A DNA stretch of 64,000 nucleotides from Actinophytocola oryzae (GTDB lineage Bacteria > Actinomycetota > Actinomycetes > Mycobacteriales > Pseudonocardiaceae). The stretch lies in contig NZ_SOCP01000016.1 in assembly GCF_004364325.1 (NCBI RefSeq), positions 124,001-188,000 of the forward strand, written 5' to 3'. Of this stretch, positions 37,101 through 45,250 are shown in pieces. A program made the translations under genes and the position numbers. Under the pieces are notes generated by a model. The model saw only the letters and a list, made by a program, of their open reading frames with translations, was not told the origin of the DNA and did no database searches. Within the stretch, counting starts at the first letter, position 1. Each line of letters starts with the position of its first letter.

Positions 37101-37460
37101 GTGGGGCACGCCGCGCTCGGTCGGGTACCTGGTCCGCAGGACCTCGTGGCGCCGGACCACCGAGGTGAGCGCGTCACGCAGGGCGGCGGGGTCGAGCGGG
37201 CCGCGCACCCGCAGGATCGTCGGCGCGTTGTAGACCGGCTGGCCGTGCATCAGCTGGTCGAGGAACCACAGCCGCTGCTGCGCGGAGGACAGCGGCAGCA
37301 TGCGGTCGCGCGGGACCGGCACGATGTCGGTCCGGTCGATCTCGGCGCGGCGGGCACGGAGGTCGAGCAGGGCACGCCTGGCGCGTGCCACGTCCGCCGA
37401 CCCGGACCTGGCAGCCCTGGGCCGGACGGGGATCGGCTGGCTGGTGTCTGGTGACGGCAT
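34188..37460 (-). CDS. NRPS, C-A-PCP single module with unusual acidic pocket code
   Basis: Protein of 1090 aa. After a 45-residue lead comes a condensation domain (MLPLSSAQQRLWFLDQL, active site HHIATDG near residue 180). The adenylation domain (about 505-1000) has YTSGSTGRPKG, GYGPTEATVA, YRTGDLARR and KNAHGKIDRARLP. A carrier (DDFFAVGGNSMRF, about 1055) ends it. The pocket by hand alignment to GrsA is D-T-F-D-F-G-G-V-A-K. The Asp at position 278 suggests a basic side chain, but I know no exact match. There is no thioesterase or epimerase. ATG 37460 follows GGAGAAGA. It sits between the BtrH-like and ACAD genes. Confidence 0.93.
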   Translation of the reverse strand: MPSPDTSQPIPVRPRAARSGSADVARARRALLDLRARRAEIDRTDIVPVPRDRMLPLSSAQQRLWFLDQLMHGQPVYNAPTILRVRGPLDPAALRDALTSVVRRHEVLRTRYPTERGVPHQVIDPPPEQVDLPVVEVATEDAAREELTRLARTTFDLERGPVLCARLVRIAADDHLFGLCVHHIATDGWSNGVMIQELLAGYDARCGGTGPGLPDLPVQYADYAVWQRERFAGDVLDRQIDYWRARLADLPVLNLPTDHPRPPELSFRGTTFTTDLPDRLRVELTDLARREQATLLSVLLAAFTALLTRHTSQHDIVVGSLFSGRTMPAIDPLLGFFANTLVLRTSTAGDPTFRELLTRARETVLGAHLNQEVDFDRLVAEISPDRDPSRNPLFQVCFTLQDAMAGRGSVGGLTVTQEAVQVGTSRFDLAVHITELVGQGLQLWMEFSTELFEEARIRRLAAQFARVLDQVVANPDVRVGELSLLGPEEHAAALGHARAPVSFDRADRCLHELVQEQAEATPDAPACRYLGITTSYGELNARANRLARVLRDRYPGLGAESVVGVLLDRGPALTVALLATLKAGGAYLPIDPTFPPERVEYAVRDAGCVTVLTTGRLAGLLSDDVPVVSLDHPDTMRAMVDLPADDLPTVATTGSAAYVIYTSGSTGRPKGVVVEHRQIVNFTLAVIDMFRLKQGDRVLQFANPAFDTAAFDFYGALASGATMIQAPTGTLHHPGALENLMRNEGVTVTDLPPTVLAMLDPDRLPDLRALFVGMEPFPAELVNNWNGSGREFHNGYGPTEATVACIDYLCPDGVLAGVPPIGLPMANNTAYVLDEFGQVAPPGVSGELYVGGAGVARGYLGRPGLTADRFVPAPHGPPGTRLYRTGDLARRDENGILVFQGRADSQIKIRGMRIEPAEIEAALLDHPDVHQAVVVAVTDKGAARLVAYLLPVAGAKPTPAEVRGRLVDRLPLFMVPTAFVVVPAFPKNAHGKIDRARLPAPQETGEGGAPGHVAPRTETERRLVDLWRETLGVDEVSVDDDFFAVGGNSMRFVQIAARIREAFDVSLELRTLFTTPTVAGLAEALDGRLS

Positions 37461-37487
37461 GGCTCTTCTCCAGTCGGGGGCGGCGAG

Positions 37488-38510
37488 CTACCGGCCTGCC
37501 ACGGCACGGTCGATCAGGTCCAGCGCGCGTTCGTGGTCGGCCACCAACGCCCGGCCGCGGGCACGCACCGACGCCTCGGCCCTCGGTGGGTCCGTCCGCG
37601 CGGTGGCCACCGCGATGCGGAAGGCGGTCCAGTGGTGTGCCACGCGGTCCACGGCACGCGCCGCCTCGAGCAACCGCGTGTTGTCCAACAGGCGGCCCGC
37701 GCGGCGCAGCCACTCGGCGTGCAGCGCCGTCGCCGCCAGGGTCGGGCCCGCCACCACGAAGCCGTCGTCGGCCGCCGACTCGTCGCCGGCGGCCAGCGTG
37801 TCCGCGATCGAGGACAGGAACCGTGCCTCGCCGTCGAGCCCGGCGTGCACCGGCGGCGCCGCGTCGGTCTTCGTGAACCCGTCCCGGTTGCCGGTGAGGA
37901 CGTGCTCGACGAACTCGCGGTCGAAGTCCGGGACGCCGGGGCCGACCTCGATCTCGAGCCACCGGTTGCCGATCGGGTTGCCGGTGAAGAACAGGTCGCG
38001 GTCGCCCGCGACCGGGTTGCCGGAGTCCCGCGCGGCGGTGAGCACCCCGACCGGGATCGGCCCGGTGAACCGGGGCGGGACGGGGTCGGTGACGAGCGCC
38101 TCGCCTGCCTCGTCGTCGAAGCCGAACACGACGATCAGGTGGTTGGTGTGCACGTCCTGGTACGCGGGCCGGAACGGCAGCTCGTAGTTGTCGGCGGCGA
38201 CGGCGACGGGACGACCGGCGGCGACCGCCGCGCGGGCCTCCCGCCAGCCCGCCTCGGCGTCCACCGGCGAGTGCCAGCGGGACGACACCGGGTGGTACGG
38301 GGCCAGCCCGGACAGCAGCGACTCGTGCGGTGTGGGGAAGAAGTACTCCTCGCGGCGCAGGTCCCGCGGGTCGCAGTAGAAGCCCCAGCCCGCGCCGAGC
38401 ACCTCCAGCGGGTCGAGGCCGCGGTGACCGAGCAGCACGGCCATCGCGATGTGCAGGCAGCCGGTCAGGTCGTGTCGCCAGTGGACGATGTCACGCAGCG
38501 CCACCCTCAT
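37488..38510 (-). CDS. BtrH-like acyltransferase
   Basis: Protein of 340 aa. The start RDIVHWRHDLTGCLHIAM and LLGHRGLDPLEVLGAGWGFY fits the BtrH N-terminal domain, where the Cys after the DLT motif acts as the acyl-accepting nucleophile and HTNHLIVVFGFDD supplies the His. In butirosin, BtrH moves an acyl chain from a carrier protein to an amine. The C-terminal helical part is typical of the associated DUF4872. ATG 38510 overlaps the previous stop. As the NRPSs have no thioesterase, off-loading or transfer of a carrier-bound chain is a plausible role. Confidence 0.8.
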   Translation of the reverse strand: MRVALRDIVHWRHDLTGCLHIAMAVLLGHRGLDPLEVLGAGWGFYCDPRDLRREEYFFPTPHESLLSGLAPYHPVSSRWHSPVDAEAGWREARAAVAAGRPVAVAADNYELPFRPAYQDVHTNHLIVVFGFDDEAGEALVTDPVPPRFTGPIPVGVLTAARDSGNPVAGDRDLFFTGNPIGNRWLEIEVGPGVPDFDREFVEHVLTGNRDGFTKTDAAPPVHAGLDGEARFLSSIADTLAAGDESAADDGFVVAGPTLAATALHAEWLRRAGRLLDNTRLLEAARAVDRVAHHWTAFRIAVATARTDPPRAEASVRARGRALVADHERALDLIDRAVAGR

Positions 38511-39409
38511 CGCGACACCGTGTCCCCGTGGACGGCGGTCATGGCGAAGACGTGGACGGCCGGGTTGTCGGGCAGGGTCACGGCCACGACCCCGTCGCGG
38601 ACGGCCACGGGCACCCGCTGGTGCCAGATCACGGGCGGCATGCGTGAGTCGACGTGGTTGGGGTAGAGCATCGCCGAGGTGCGGAAGGCAGGCAGCTCGC
38701 CGAAACGCGACGGGGTCTCCGGCCAGAAGTCCGACACCCGCAGCCACTGCGGCCGGGTGGTGCCGTCCGCGTAGTGGACGGTGACCACGTCCTCGGTGCG
38801 CCGCTCGGCCGCCGCCAGCAGGTGGAGCCAGTCCACCCGGGACGAGGGCAGCTCGATCCGCTGGCCCCGGCAGCGGAGGTTGTCCGGGCGCGTGCCGTCG
38901 GCGGCCGGGAACCGGAACGACACGCCGCCGACGACCGTGATCGACCCGGGCCGGGGCAGCTCCTCGATCGGGAACGTGTTGTGCCAGATGTTGAACGCGC
39001 CCCTGCCGGGACGCTCCTTCGGCTCGATGCCGACGCAGTTCAGGTGCGCGGACAGGTCGACCGGCACGGCGTTGCCGCTCGTGTCGTCGCTCGGCCACGG
39101 GACGAGGGTCACGGAGTGCACGCGGAGGTCCGTGCTCTCCGGCAGCCGCACGGCCGTGAGCGGCTCGGGCCGCGACACCGGGACGCGGACGACCGTCGGC
39201 ACGTGGTCCGGTCCGCCGGGGTGCAGCCACTCCGGCTCGACCGCGTCCACGTGGTGCAGCCAGACCTCGAGCGATCCCTCGTCGCGGGCCGGCCCGGAGA
39301 CCAGGAGGTGGATCCACGCGTAGGTGCCGAGCGCCACGTCCAGCAGCTGCCCCTGGCATGGCAGACCCGGCTGGGATGACAGGCCCTCGACCAAACCGGC
39401 ACTGTGCAC
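38507..39409 (-). CDS. Hypothetical beta-sandwich protein
   Basis: Protein of 300 aa starting at GTG 39409, with AGGAG 5 nt upstream. It is rich in short strands. AFNIWHNTFPIEELPRPGSI and GVSFRFPAADGTRPDNLRC resemble galactose-binding-like (NPCBM/NEW3-type) sandwiches attached to glycosidases. No catalytic motif or export signal is visible. It is coupled to the BtrH-like gene and heads the leftward operon, so an accessory role in acceptor recognition is possible. Function unknown. Confidence 0.7.
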   Translation of the reverse strand: MHSAGLVEGLSSQPGLPCQGQLLDVALGTYAWIHLLVSGPARDEGSLEVWLHHVDAVEPEWLHPGGPDHVPTVVRVPVSRPEPLTAVRLPESTDLRVHSVTLVPWPSDDTSGNAVPVDLSAHLNCVGIEPKERPGRGAFNIWHNTFPIEELPRPGSITVVGGVSFRFPAADGTRPDNLRCRGQRIELPSSRVDWLHLLAAAERRTEDVVTVHYADGTTRPQWLRVSDFWPETPSRFGELPAFRTSAMLYPNHVDSRMPPVIWHQRVPVAVRDGVVAVTLPDNPAVHVFAMTAVHGDTVSR

Positions 39410-39558
39410 ACGTTCTCCTATGGGCAGTCCAGTGGTGGCCTCACCTTGCCCAGCGGTGCCGAAGGGCAGGCAGTCGGGAGAACACCCGACGCCGGTTCGG
39501 CCCTGCCCGGCCCTACTGTCGGCGCAGGCGTGGAAGACCCCCACCGAGGGAAAAGGGA

Positions 39559-40566
39559 ATGCCTGTGCCACACTCGGAACCGCTGCTCACGGGCGCGACC
39601 GGTTTCTTCGGCGCGTTCCTGCTGACCGAGCTCCTCGCCACCACGGGCACGCGGGTGAACTGCCTCGTGCGGGCGAAGGACGAACCGCATGCGCGGCAAC
39701 GGATCCGCCAGAACCTGCTGCGCTACCACCGGTGGGACCCCGCGCTCGCCGACCGTCTCGCCGTGACCGTCGGCAACCTGGCCGAGCCGCGGCTGGGGCT
39801 CGACGACGACGCGTTCACCGGCCTCGCGGAACGGACCGGCGTGATCTACCACAACGGGGCCACGGTCAACCACCTGCTGCCGCTCAGCCACGTGGAGGCG
39901 TCGAACGTGGGCGGCACGGAGACGTTGCTCGAGCTTGCCGACGCGACCGCGACGAGGACGTTGCACTACCTGTCGGCCAACGCCGTCGCCGACGGCCACG
40001 ACACCGGCTACGTGGAGAGCAAACGCCTGTCCGAGAAGAAGGTGCTCGCGGCGGCGGCAGGCGGGACGGCCGCGTCGGTCTACCGTCTCCCCCGCGTCGC
40101 ACCGGACACCTGGACCGGCATCCCCAACGAGAACGACATCACCGTCCGCATGATCAACATGATCCTGCAGGTGGGATCGGCACCGGACATCACGTTCACC
40201 GAGATCTGGGTGGCAGCCGACGTCGCGGCCTCGACCATCGTCGGTGCCGCGGGCCTGGCACGCGGTGGTGAGACGTTCTCGTTGTGGTCAAGGGAGAAGG
40301 TGTCCATGCCCTACCTCCTGGCGATCGCCGAGGAGGCCGGGTTCACGATTCCCCTGCTGCCGCTGGAGGAATGGCTCGAACGGGTGCACGCGATCAACGC
40401 GTCGGAGCACGAGGTCACCCTCGGCGTGCTGGGCCTGGACGCACTGGCCGACGCCCAGTCCGACGACGGGCCGGGCGACGAGCGGTACGGCGAGCTGGTG
40501 GAGGCGCCGATGATCGCCCGTTCCGCACTGGTCCGGTACTTCCAGCGCTGCCGCGCCGGGTTCTGA
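39559..40566 (+). CDS. Stand-alone thioester reductase (NRPS R domain)
   Basis: Protein of 335 aa of the extended SDR / Lys2-reductase type. The NAD(P)-binding motif is LLTGATGFFGAFLLTELL, the substrate side has IYHNGATVNHLLPLSHVEAS, and the catalytic pair is in GYVESKRLSEKK (Y-x3-K). Such domains usually end an NRPS and release the thioester as an aldehyde or alcohol. Here the domain is free and starts the operon 4 nt before the next C-A-PCP gene. It may release the finished peptide or reduce a carrier-bound intermediate. Confidence 0.88.
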   Translation: MPVPHSEPLLTGATGFFGAFLLTELLATTGTRVNCLVRAKDEPHARQRIRQNLLRYHRWDPALADRLAVTVGNLAEPRLGLDDDAFTGLAERTGVIYHNGATVNHLLPLSHVEASNVGGTETLLELADATATRTLHYLSANAVADGHDTGYVESKRLSEKKVLAAAAGGTAASVYRLPRVAPDTWTGIPNENDITVRMINMILQVGSAPDITFTEIWVAADVAASTIVGAAGLARGGETFSLWSREKVSMPYLLAIAEEAGFTIPLLPLEEWLERVHAINASEHEVTLGVLGLDALADAQSDDGPGDERYGELVEAPMIARSALVRYFQRCRAGF

Positions 40567-40570
40567 TCCC

Positions 40571-43500
40571 GTGACCGACGAGCCGACCGACGACGACGTC
40601 TACGTCCTCCCCGCCTCCTTCGGGCAGGAACGCCTGTGGACGCTCGACCTGCTCGGTGCCGGGCCCGCGTACAACCTCAACGGCGCCGTCCGGCTGCGTG
40701 GGCCGCTGGACCCCGCCCGGCTGCACGCGGCGCTCGCGACGGTCGTGGCACGGCACGAGGCGCTGCGGACCACGTTCGAGTTCGCGTTGGACGGCGGGCT
40801 CGTCCAGGTGATCCACCCCCGGATCGACCTGCCCGTGACCGACCACGACGTGCGGGCCTGGCCCGCCGACGAGCGGGTCCCGGCCGCGGTGAAGCTGGTC
40901 GAGGAGTCGGTCACCACGGTGTTCGACCTGACCGAGGGGCCGCTGCTGCGGGTGGTCGTGGTGCGGCTGGGCGACGCGGACCGGGTGCTCGGGCTGACCG
41001 TGCACCACACCGTCGCGGACGGGTGGTCGATCGGCATCATCCTGGACGAGGTGGCCGGGTGCCTGCGGGCCGATCTCGCGGGGGTGGCGCCCGAGCTGCC
41101 CGAACTGCCCGTGCAGTTCGGTGACTGGGCGGCATGGCAACGCGAACAGCCCGTCCCCCAGGCCGACCTGGACTACTGGGCGGAGCAGCTGCGCGGCGCC
41201 CAGCCGGTGATGCTGCCGGTGCGGGCGGAGGGGTCGGACTGGGCCGCGGGTGGTGTGCCGGTGGTCGTGCCCGCCGGGCCGTGGGCGGACCTCACGGCCC
41301 TGGCCACGCGGCAGCGCGCCACCCCGTTCATGGTGCTGCTGGCGGCTTTCGCGGTCGCGACGGCCCGCTGGTGCGACCAGGAGGACCTCGTCATCGGGAC
41401 ACCGGTGGCCGGGCGCAACCGGGCCGAGCTGCAGGGCCTGATCGGGTTCTTCCTGAACACGCTGCCACTGCGGGTGATCGTGCGAGGTGAGCTGTCCTTC
41501 CGGGAGCTGCTGGCGCGGGTGCGGCAGACGTGCCTGGACGCCTACTCGCACCAGGACCTGCCGTTCGAGCGGATCGCCGAGAAGGCGGCCTCGGGCGGGC
41601 CGCTGGCGCGGGTGATGTTCGGGCTGCAGCCCAGTGCCCTGCCCGGCTGGCAGGTGCCGGGCCTGTCCGTCGAGCAGTTTCCCGTGCCGGAGCGCTATTC
41701 CCAGGTGGACCTGGCGCTGACCCTGTTCGCGGACGCGGACGGCGGTGTGACCGGCCGGGCGGTGTACGCGACCGGGCAGTGCACGGCGGCCGACGTCACC
41801 GACGTGCTCGACATCTGGCAGCGGGTGCTGGCGTGGGTGGCCGAGCACCCGGACGTGCCCGTGGGCCGGTTCGACCCGCTGTCGCGTGCCGAGCGGGCGG
41901 CGTTGCTGGCCGACCTGGACGCCACCGACGCGGAGCTGCCGTGGGCGGGCGGGGTGGTGGCCTCGGTCGAGGCGGCGGTCGACGCGACACCGGAGGCGGT
42001 CGCGGTCGTGGCCGACGACGGGTGCCTGACCTACGCGGAACTCGAGGAGCGCGCCAACAGCCTGGCCTGGTTCCTGCGCGCGAACGGGGTCGGCCCGGAC
42101 GAGCTGGTCGGGGTGTGCCTGCCGCGGTCCGCGTCCCTGGTGGTGGCGCTGCTCGCGGTCCTCAAGGCGGGCGGCGCCTATCTCCCGCTGGAGAGCGGCT
42201 ATCCGAGGGCGCGGCTGGCGTTCATGATCGCGGACGCACGGCCCCGGGTGCTCGTCGCCGACGCGACGACGGTCGAGGCGCTGCCCGCGGACCCGCCGGG
42301 GGGCTGCCGGGTCGTCCGGGTCGACCGGCCGGAGCACGAGACCGTCGCGACACGGCCGGAACCGTTGGCAGACCGGGACAACCTCGCCTACGTGATCTAC
42401 ACGTCCGGCTCGACGGGCACCCCCAAGGGCGCCATGAACACGCACGCCGCGGTGGCGAACCAGCTCGGCTGGATGCGGGAGGCCTACGGTCTGGCACCGG
42501 GCGAGGGCGTCCTGCACAAGACCCCGATCGGCTTCGACACCGCGGGCTGGGAGTGGCTGTGGCCACTGACCGCGGCGGCGCGGCTGGTGGTCGCCAGGCC
42601 GGACGGTCACCACGATCCCGGCTACCTGGCGGCACTCGTCCGCGAGCACGGCGTCACGACCTGCAACTTCGTGCCCTCGATGCTGCACCACTTCCTCGCC
42701 GATCCCGCGGCGGCCACGTGCGCGCCGACGCTGCGGCGGGTGCTGTGCATCGGCGAGGAGCTGCCGTCGGCACTGGCCGCCCGGTTCTTCGCGGTGCTGC
42801 CCGGTGCGGAGCTGCACAACCTCTACGGCCCGACCGAGGCCGCCATCGCGGTCACCGCACGCCATGTCGTGCCCGGCGACGAGCACGAGCCCAGGGTGTC
42901 GATCGGCCGTCCGATCGCGGGCACCCTCCTGCGGGTGCTCGACGGCGACGACCGGGTCGTGCGGACCGGCCTGCCCGGTGAGCTGTGCCTCGGCGGCGTC
43001 CAGCTGGCACGCGGGTACGCGCGGCGGCCGGGGCTGACCGCCGACCGCTTCACGCCGGACCCGTTCGGCTCCGGCGCCCGGCTCTACCGCACCGGGGACC
43101 GCGTGCGGGTGCTGCCGTCCGGCGACCTCGAGTTCCTCGGCCGGATCGACGACCAGGTCAAGCTCCGGGGGCACCGCGTCGAGCTGGGTGAGATCGAGTC
43201 CGCGCTCGTCGCCCACCCCCTGGTCGACCAGGCGGCCGCGGACGTGGTCGGGGACGGCGCCGAACGCGGGCTCGTGGCCTACCTGGTGTGTGGCGAGCCC
43301 GCGCCGGGAGTCGACGAGCTGCGGGCCGACCTGCGGACCCGCCTGCCCGCCGCGCTGATCCCCGAGAGCTTCGTGACGGTGCCGGCACTGCCGTTGACCC
43401 CCAACGGAAAGCTGGACCGGGCCGCGCTGCGTGCTTCGGCGGGACGGACGCTGCGGACGGCACGGCCGTACGTGGCACCGAGTGGTCCCGCCGAGCAGAT

Positions 43501-43744
43501 GCTGGTGCGGATCTGGTCGGAGGTCCTCGGGGTCGACGACATCGGGACGAACGACGACTTCTACGAGCTGGGCGGGAACTCGCTGCGGGCCGTGACCGCC
43601 TACCGGGTGGCACAGCAGCACGGCCTGCTGCTCCCGCTGCCGATGATGCTGGGCGACCACACGATCCGGGACCTGAGCGGGGCGCTGGGCGACGACGCGG
43701 CCCGGGCACTGCTGGGGTTCGGCCCGCCAGCCCACGAGGCGTGA
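40571..43744 (+). CDS. NRPS, C-A-PCP single module
   Basis: Protein of 1057 aa from GTG 40571. It has a condensation domain (YVLPASFGQERLWTLDLL, HHTVADG near residue 143), an adenylation domain (about 460-960; YTSGSTGTPKG, NLYGPTEAAIAV, YRTGDRVRV, TPNGKLDRAAL) and a carrier (DDFYELGGNSLRAVTAY). The pocket by alignment to GrsA is D-T-W-N-L-I-L-I-A-K, for which I know no match. No release domain is present. It is coupled to the free thioester reductase upstream. Confidence 0.93.
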   Translation: MTDEPTDDDVYVLPASFGQERLWTLDLLGAGPAYNLNGAVRLRGPLDPARLHAALATVVARHEALRTTFEFALDGGLVQVIHPRIDLPVTDHDVRAWPADERVPAAVKLVEESVTTVFDLTEGPLLRVVVVRLGDADRVLGLTVHHTVADGWSIGIILDEVAGCLRADLAGVAPELPELPVQFGDWAAWQREQPVPQADLDYWAEQLRGAQPVMLPVRAEGSDWAAGGVPVVVPAGPWADLTALATRQRATPFMVLLAAFAVATARWCDQEDLVIGTPVAGRNRAELQGLIGFFLNTLPLRVIVRGELSFRELLARVRQTCLDAYSHQDLPFERIAEKAASGGPLARVMFGLQPSALPGWQVPGLSVEQFPVPERYSQVDLALTLFADADGGVTGRAVYATGQCTAADVTDVLDIWQRVLAWVAEHPDVPVGRFDPLSRAERAALLADLDATDAELPWAGGVVASVEAAVDATPEAVAVVADDGCLTYAELEERANSLAWFLRANGVGPDELVGVCLPRSASLVVALLAVLKAGGAYLPLESGYPRARLAFMIADARPRVLVADATTVEALPADPPGGCRVVRVDRPEHETVATRPEPLADRDNLAYVIYTSGSTGTPKGAMNTHAAVANQLGWMREAYGLAPGEGVLHKTPIGFDTAGWEWLWPLTAAARLVVARPDGHHDPGYLAALVREHGVTTCNFVPSMLHHFLADPAAATCAPTLRRVLCIGEELPSALAARFFAVLPGAELHNLYGPTEAAIAVTARHVVPGDEHEPRVSIGRPIAGTLLRVLDGDDRVVRTGLPGELCLGGVQLARGYARRPGLTADRFTPDPFGSGARLYRTGDRVRVLPSGDLEFLGRIDDQVKLRGHRVELGEIESALVAHPLVDQAAADVVGDGAERGLVAYLVCGEPAPGVDELRADLRTRLPAALIPESFVTVPALPLTPNGKLDRAALRASAGRTLRTARPYVAPSGPAEQMLVRIWSEVLGVDDIGTNDDFYELGGNSLRAVTAYRVAQQHGLLLPLPMMLGDHTIRDLSGALGDDAARALLGFGPPAHEA

Positions 43745-43758
43745 CGCACGCGAGCCTA

Positions 43759-43787
43759 TTGACAAAAAGTTCTTGTACGTAAAGACT
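43759..43787 (+). promoter_or_regulatory. Promoter and possible operator of the ArsR gene
   Basis: A consensus -35 TTGACA (43759-43764) is followed at 17-bp spacing by AAGACT (43782-43787). The spacer carries AAGTTCTTGTACGTAAA (43767-43783), related to the site upstream of the small frame at 9335. Autorepression by the ArsR protein is likely. Confidence 0.6.
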
Positions 43788-43797
43788 GCTTTTCGCC

Positions 43798-44361
43798 ATG
43801 AGAGACGTCGTCTACCTCGACCAGATCGAGCAGGCAGAGGCCCTGCTCAAGCCGCAGCGGATCGAAGTGCTGCGGCAGCTCGCCGAGCCCCGGTCGTGTA
43901 CCGAGGTCGCGGCCGAGCTGGACCAGACCCCGCAGCGGGTGTACTACCACGTGAAACGCCTGGTGGAGGCCGACCTGGTCCGTCAGGTGGCCGAGCGCAG
44001 GGTGCGCGGGATCACCGAGGGGATCTACCAGGCGGCCGGCCGGTCCTACTGGCTGTCCCCGCGCCTGGTCGGCCAGATCGGGCTGCGTCAGACCCGTGAC
44101 CGGCTCAGCCTCGGCTACCTGGTCGACCTGATGGAGGACGTGCAGGCGGACATCGCCGCGCTCGACCTGCGCAGGCCGGACCTGCCCTCGATCGGCGTGT
44201 CCGGGGACATCCGGGTGCGCCCCGAGCAGCGCAAGGCGTTTCTCGACGAGCTGCAGCAGACGCTGCAGGACCTGTTCACCCGCTACGGCGGTGCCGAAGG
44301 CGACGCGTTCCGACTGGCCGTCGCCTGCTACCCGAAGGGACAACCCGATGACCGACCCTGA
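43798..44361 (+). CDS. ArsR-family winged-helix regulator
   Basis: Protein of 187 aa with a winged helix (AEALLKPQRIEVLRQLAEPR, then CTEVAAELDQTPQRVYYHVK) and a C-terminal helical part typical of HTH_20 ArsR regulators linked to SRPBCC partners. There is no obvious metal-binding cysteine set, so a small-molecule or stress signal is more likely. It overlaps the SRPBCC gene by 14 nt. Confidence 0.88.
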   Translation: MRDVVYLDQIEQAEALLKPQRIEVLRQLAEPRSCTEVAAELDQTPQRVYYHVKRLVEADLVRQVAERRVRGITEGIYQAAGRSYWLSPRLVGQIGLRQTRDRLSLGYLVDLMEDVQADIAALDLRRPDLPSIGVSGDIRVRPEQRKAFLDELQQTLQDLFTRYGGAEGDAFRLAVACYPKGQPDDRP

Positions 44362-45235
44362 CCTGCGCCTGCGTGCGGTCGTGCCCGCCTCGCCGAAGGC
44401 CACCTACGAGGCGCTGACCGACCCGGCCGCGCTGCGTGTCTGGCTCGCCGAGTACGCCGACGTCGACCTGCCCGGCAAGTACGAGTTCTGGGGCCGCTTC
44501 ACCCCGGACGGCGCGCGCCCGAACCAGCGCGTGCTGCACGTGGACGAGCGCACGATCCGGTTCGCCTGGACCGTGGACGGCGTGGAGACCACGTCGCAGT
44601 TCGAGGTGGACGAGGACGAGGACGGCACGCTGGTCACACTGAGCCAGACGGATCTGCCCAGCTTCGAGGACATCATCGCCGACAAGGCAGGCGCCCGTGG
44701 CGCGCTGCAGACGTTCTGGTCGCTCGCGATCGCCAACCTGGCCGACTACCTCGCGGGCCGTGCGCCGACCCCGAGGGTCGACTTCACGTCGAGCGAGCTG
44801 CGTGCTTCGGTCGTCATCGACGCGGCACCGGAGCAGGTCTTCGACTCGATGATCCAGCCCGAGGTGTTCCGCACGTGGTTCGGCGCCAACGTGGACATCG
44901 AGCCCTATGTGGGCGGCCGGTTCGCGATGGGCGGGTTCGACGTGAACCCCGACCCGGCCAGGTTCGTCGAGTTCGAGCCCGGCCGCAGGGCGAGCCTGCG
45001 CTTCGCCGACAACGAGACCACCACGTGGGAGCTGGCGGGCTCGGCGGGCGAGACCCGGTTCACCATCGTGCACAGCGGCTTCGACACCACCAACCCGCCC
45101 TACGCGGGCTGGGCGGGCTGGCTGGGCGGCATCGCCGCGCTGCGGCGTTACCACGAGCTGCCGGGGTCGCGGTCGATCTGGCGCCAGGTCGAGATCGCCG
45201 GTGTCCCGGAGGGCATGCTGTCGAACGACCAGTGA
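44348..45235 (+). CDS. Tandem SRPBCC / Aha1-type protein
   Basis: Protein of 295 aa made of two AHSA1-like halves (about 5-135, SPKATYEALTDPAALRVWLA; about 150-290, APEQVFDSMIQPEVFRTWFG). Such proteins bind hydrophobic ligands or act as chaperone-like partners and are often the only target of a neighbouring ArsR repressor. It overlaps the ArsR gene. It may be a general stress pair lodged in the cluster rather than a biosynthetic gene. Confidence 0.82.
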   Translation: MTDPDLRLRAVVPASPKATYEALTDPAALRVWLAEYADVDLPGKYEFWGRFTPDGARPNQRVLHVDERTIRFAWTVDGVETTSQFEVDEDEDGTLVTLSQTDLPSFEDIIADKAGARGALQTFWSLAIANLADYLAGRAPTPRVDFTSSELRASVVIDAAPEQVFDSMIQPEVFRTWFGANVDIEPYVGGRFAMGGFDVNPDPARFVEFEPGRRASLRFADNETTTWELAGSAGETRFTIVHSGFDTTNPPYAGWAGWLGGIAALRRYHELPGSRSIWRQVEIAGVPEGMLSNDQ

Positions 45236-45250
45236 GGCGGGCACCCGGCC

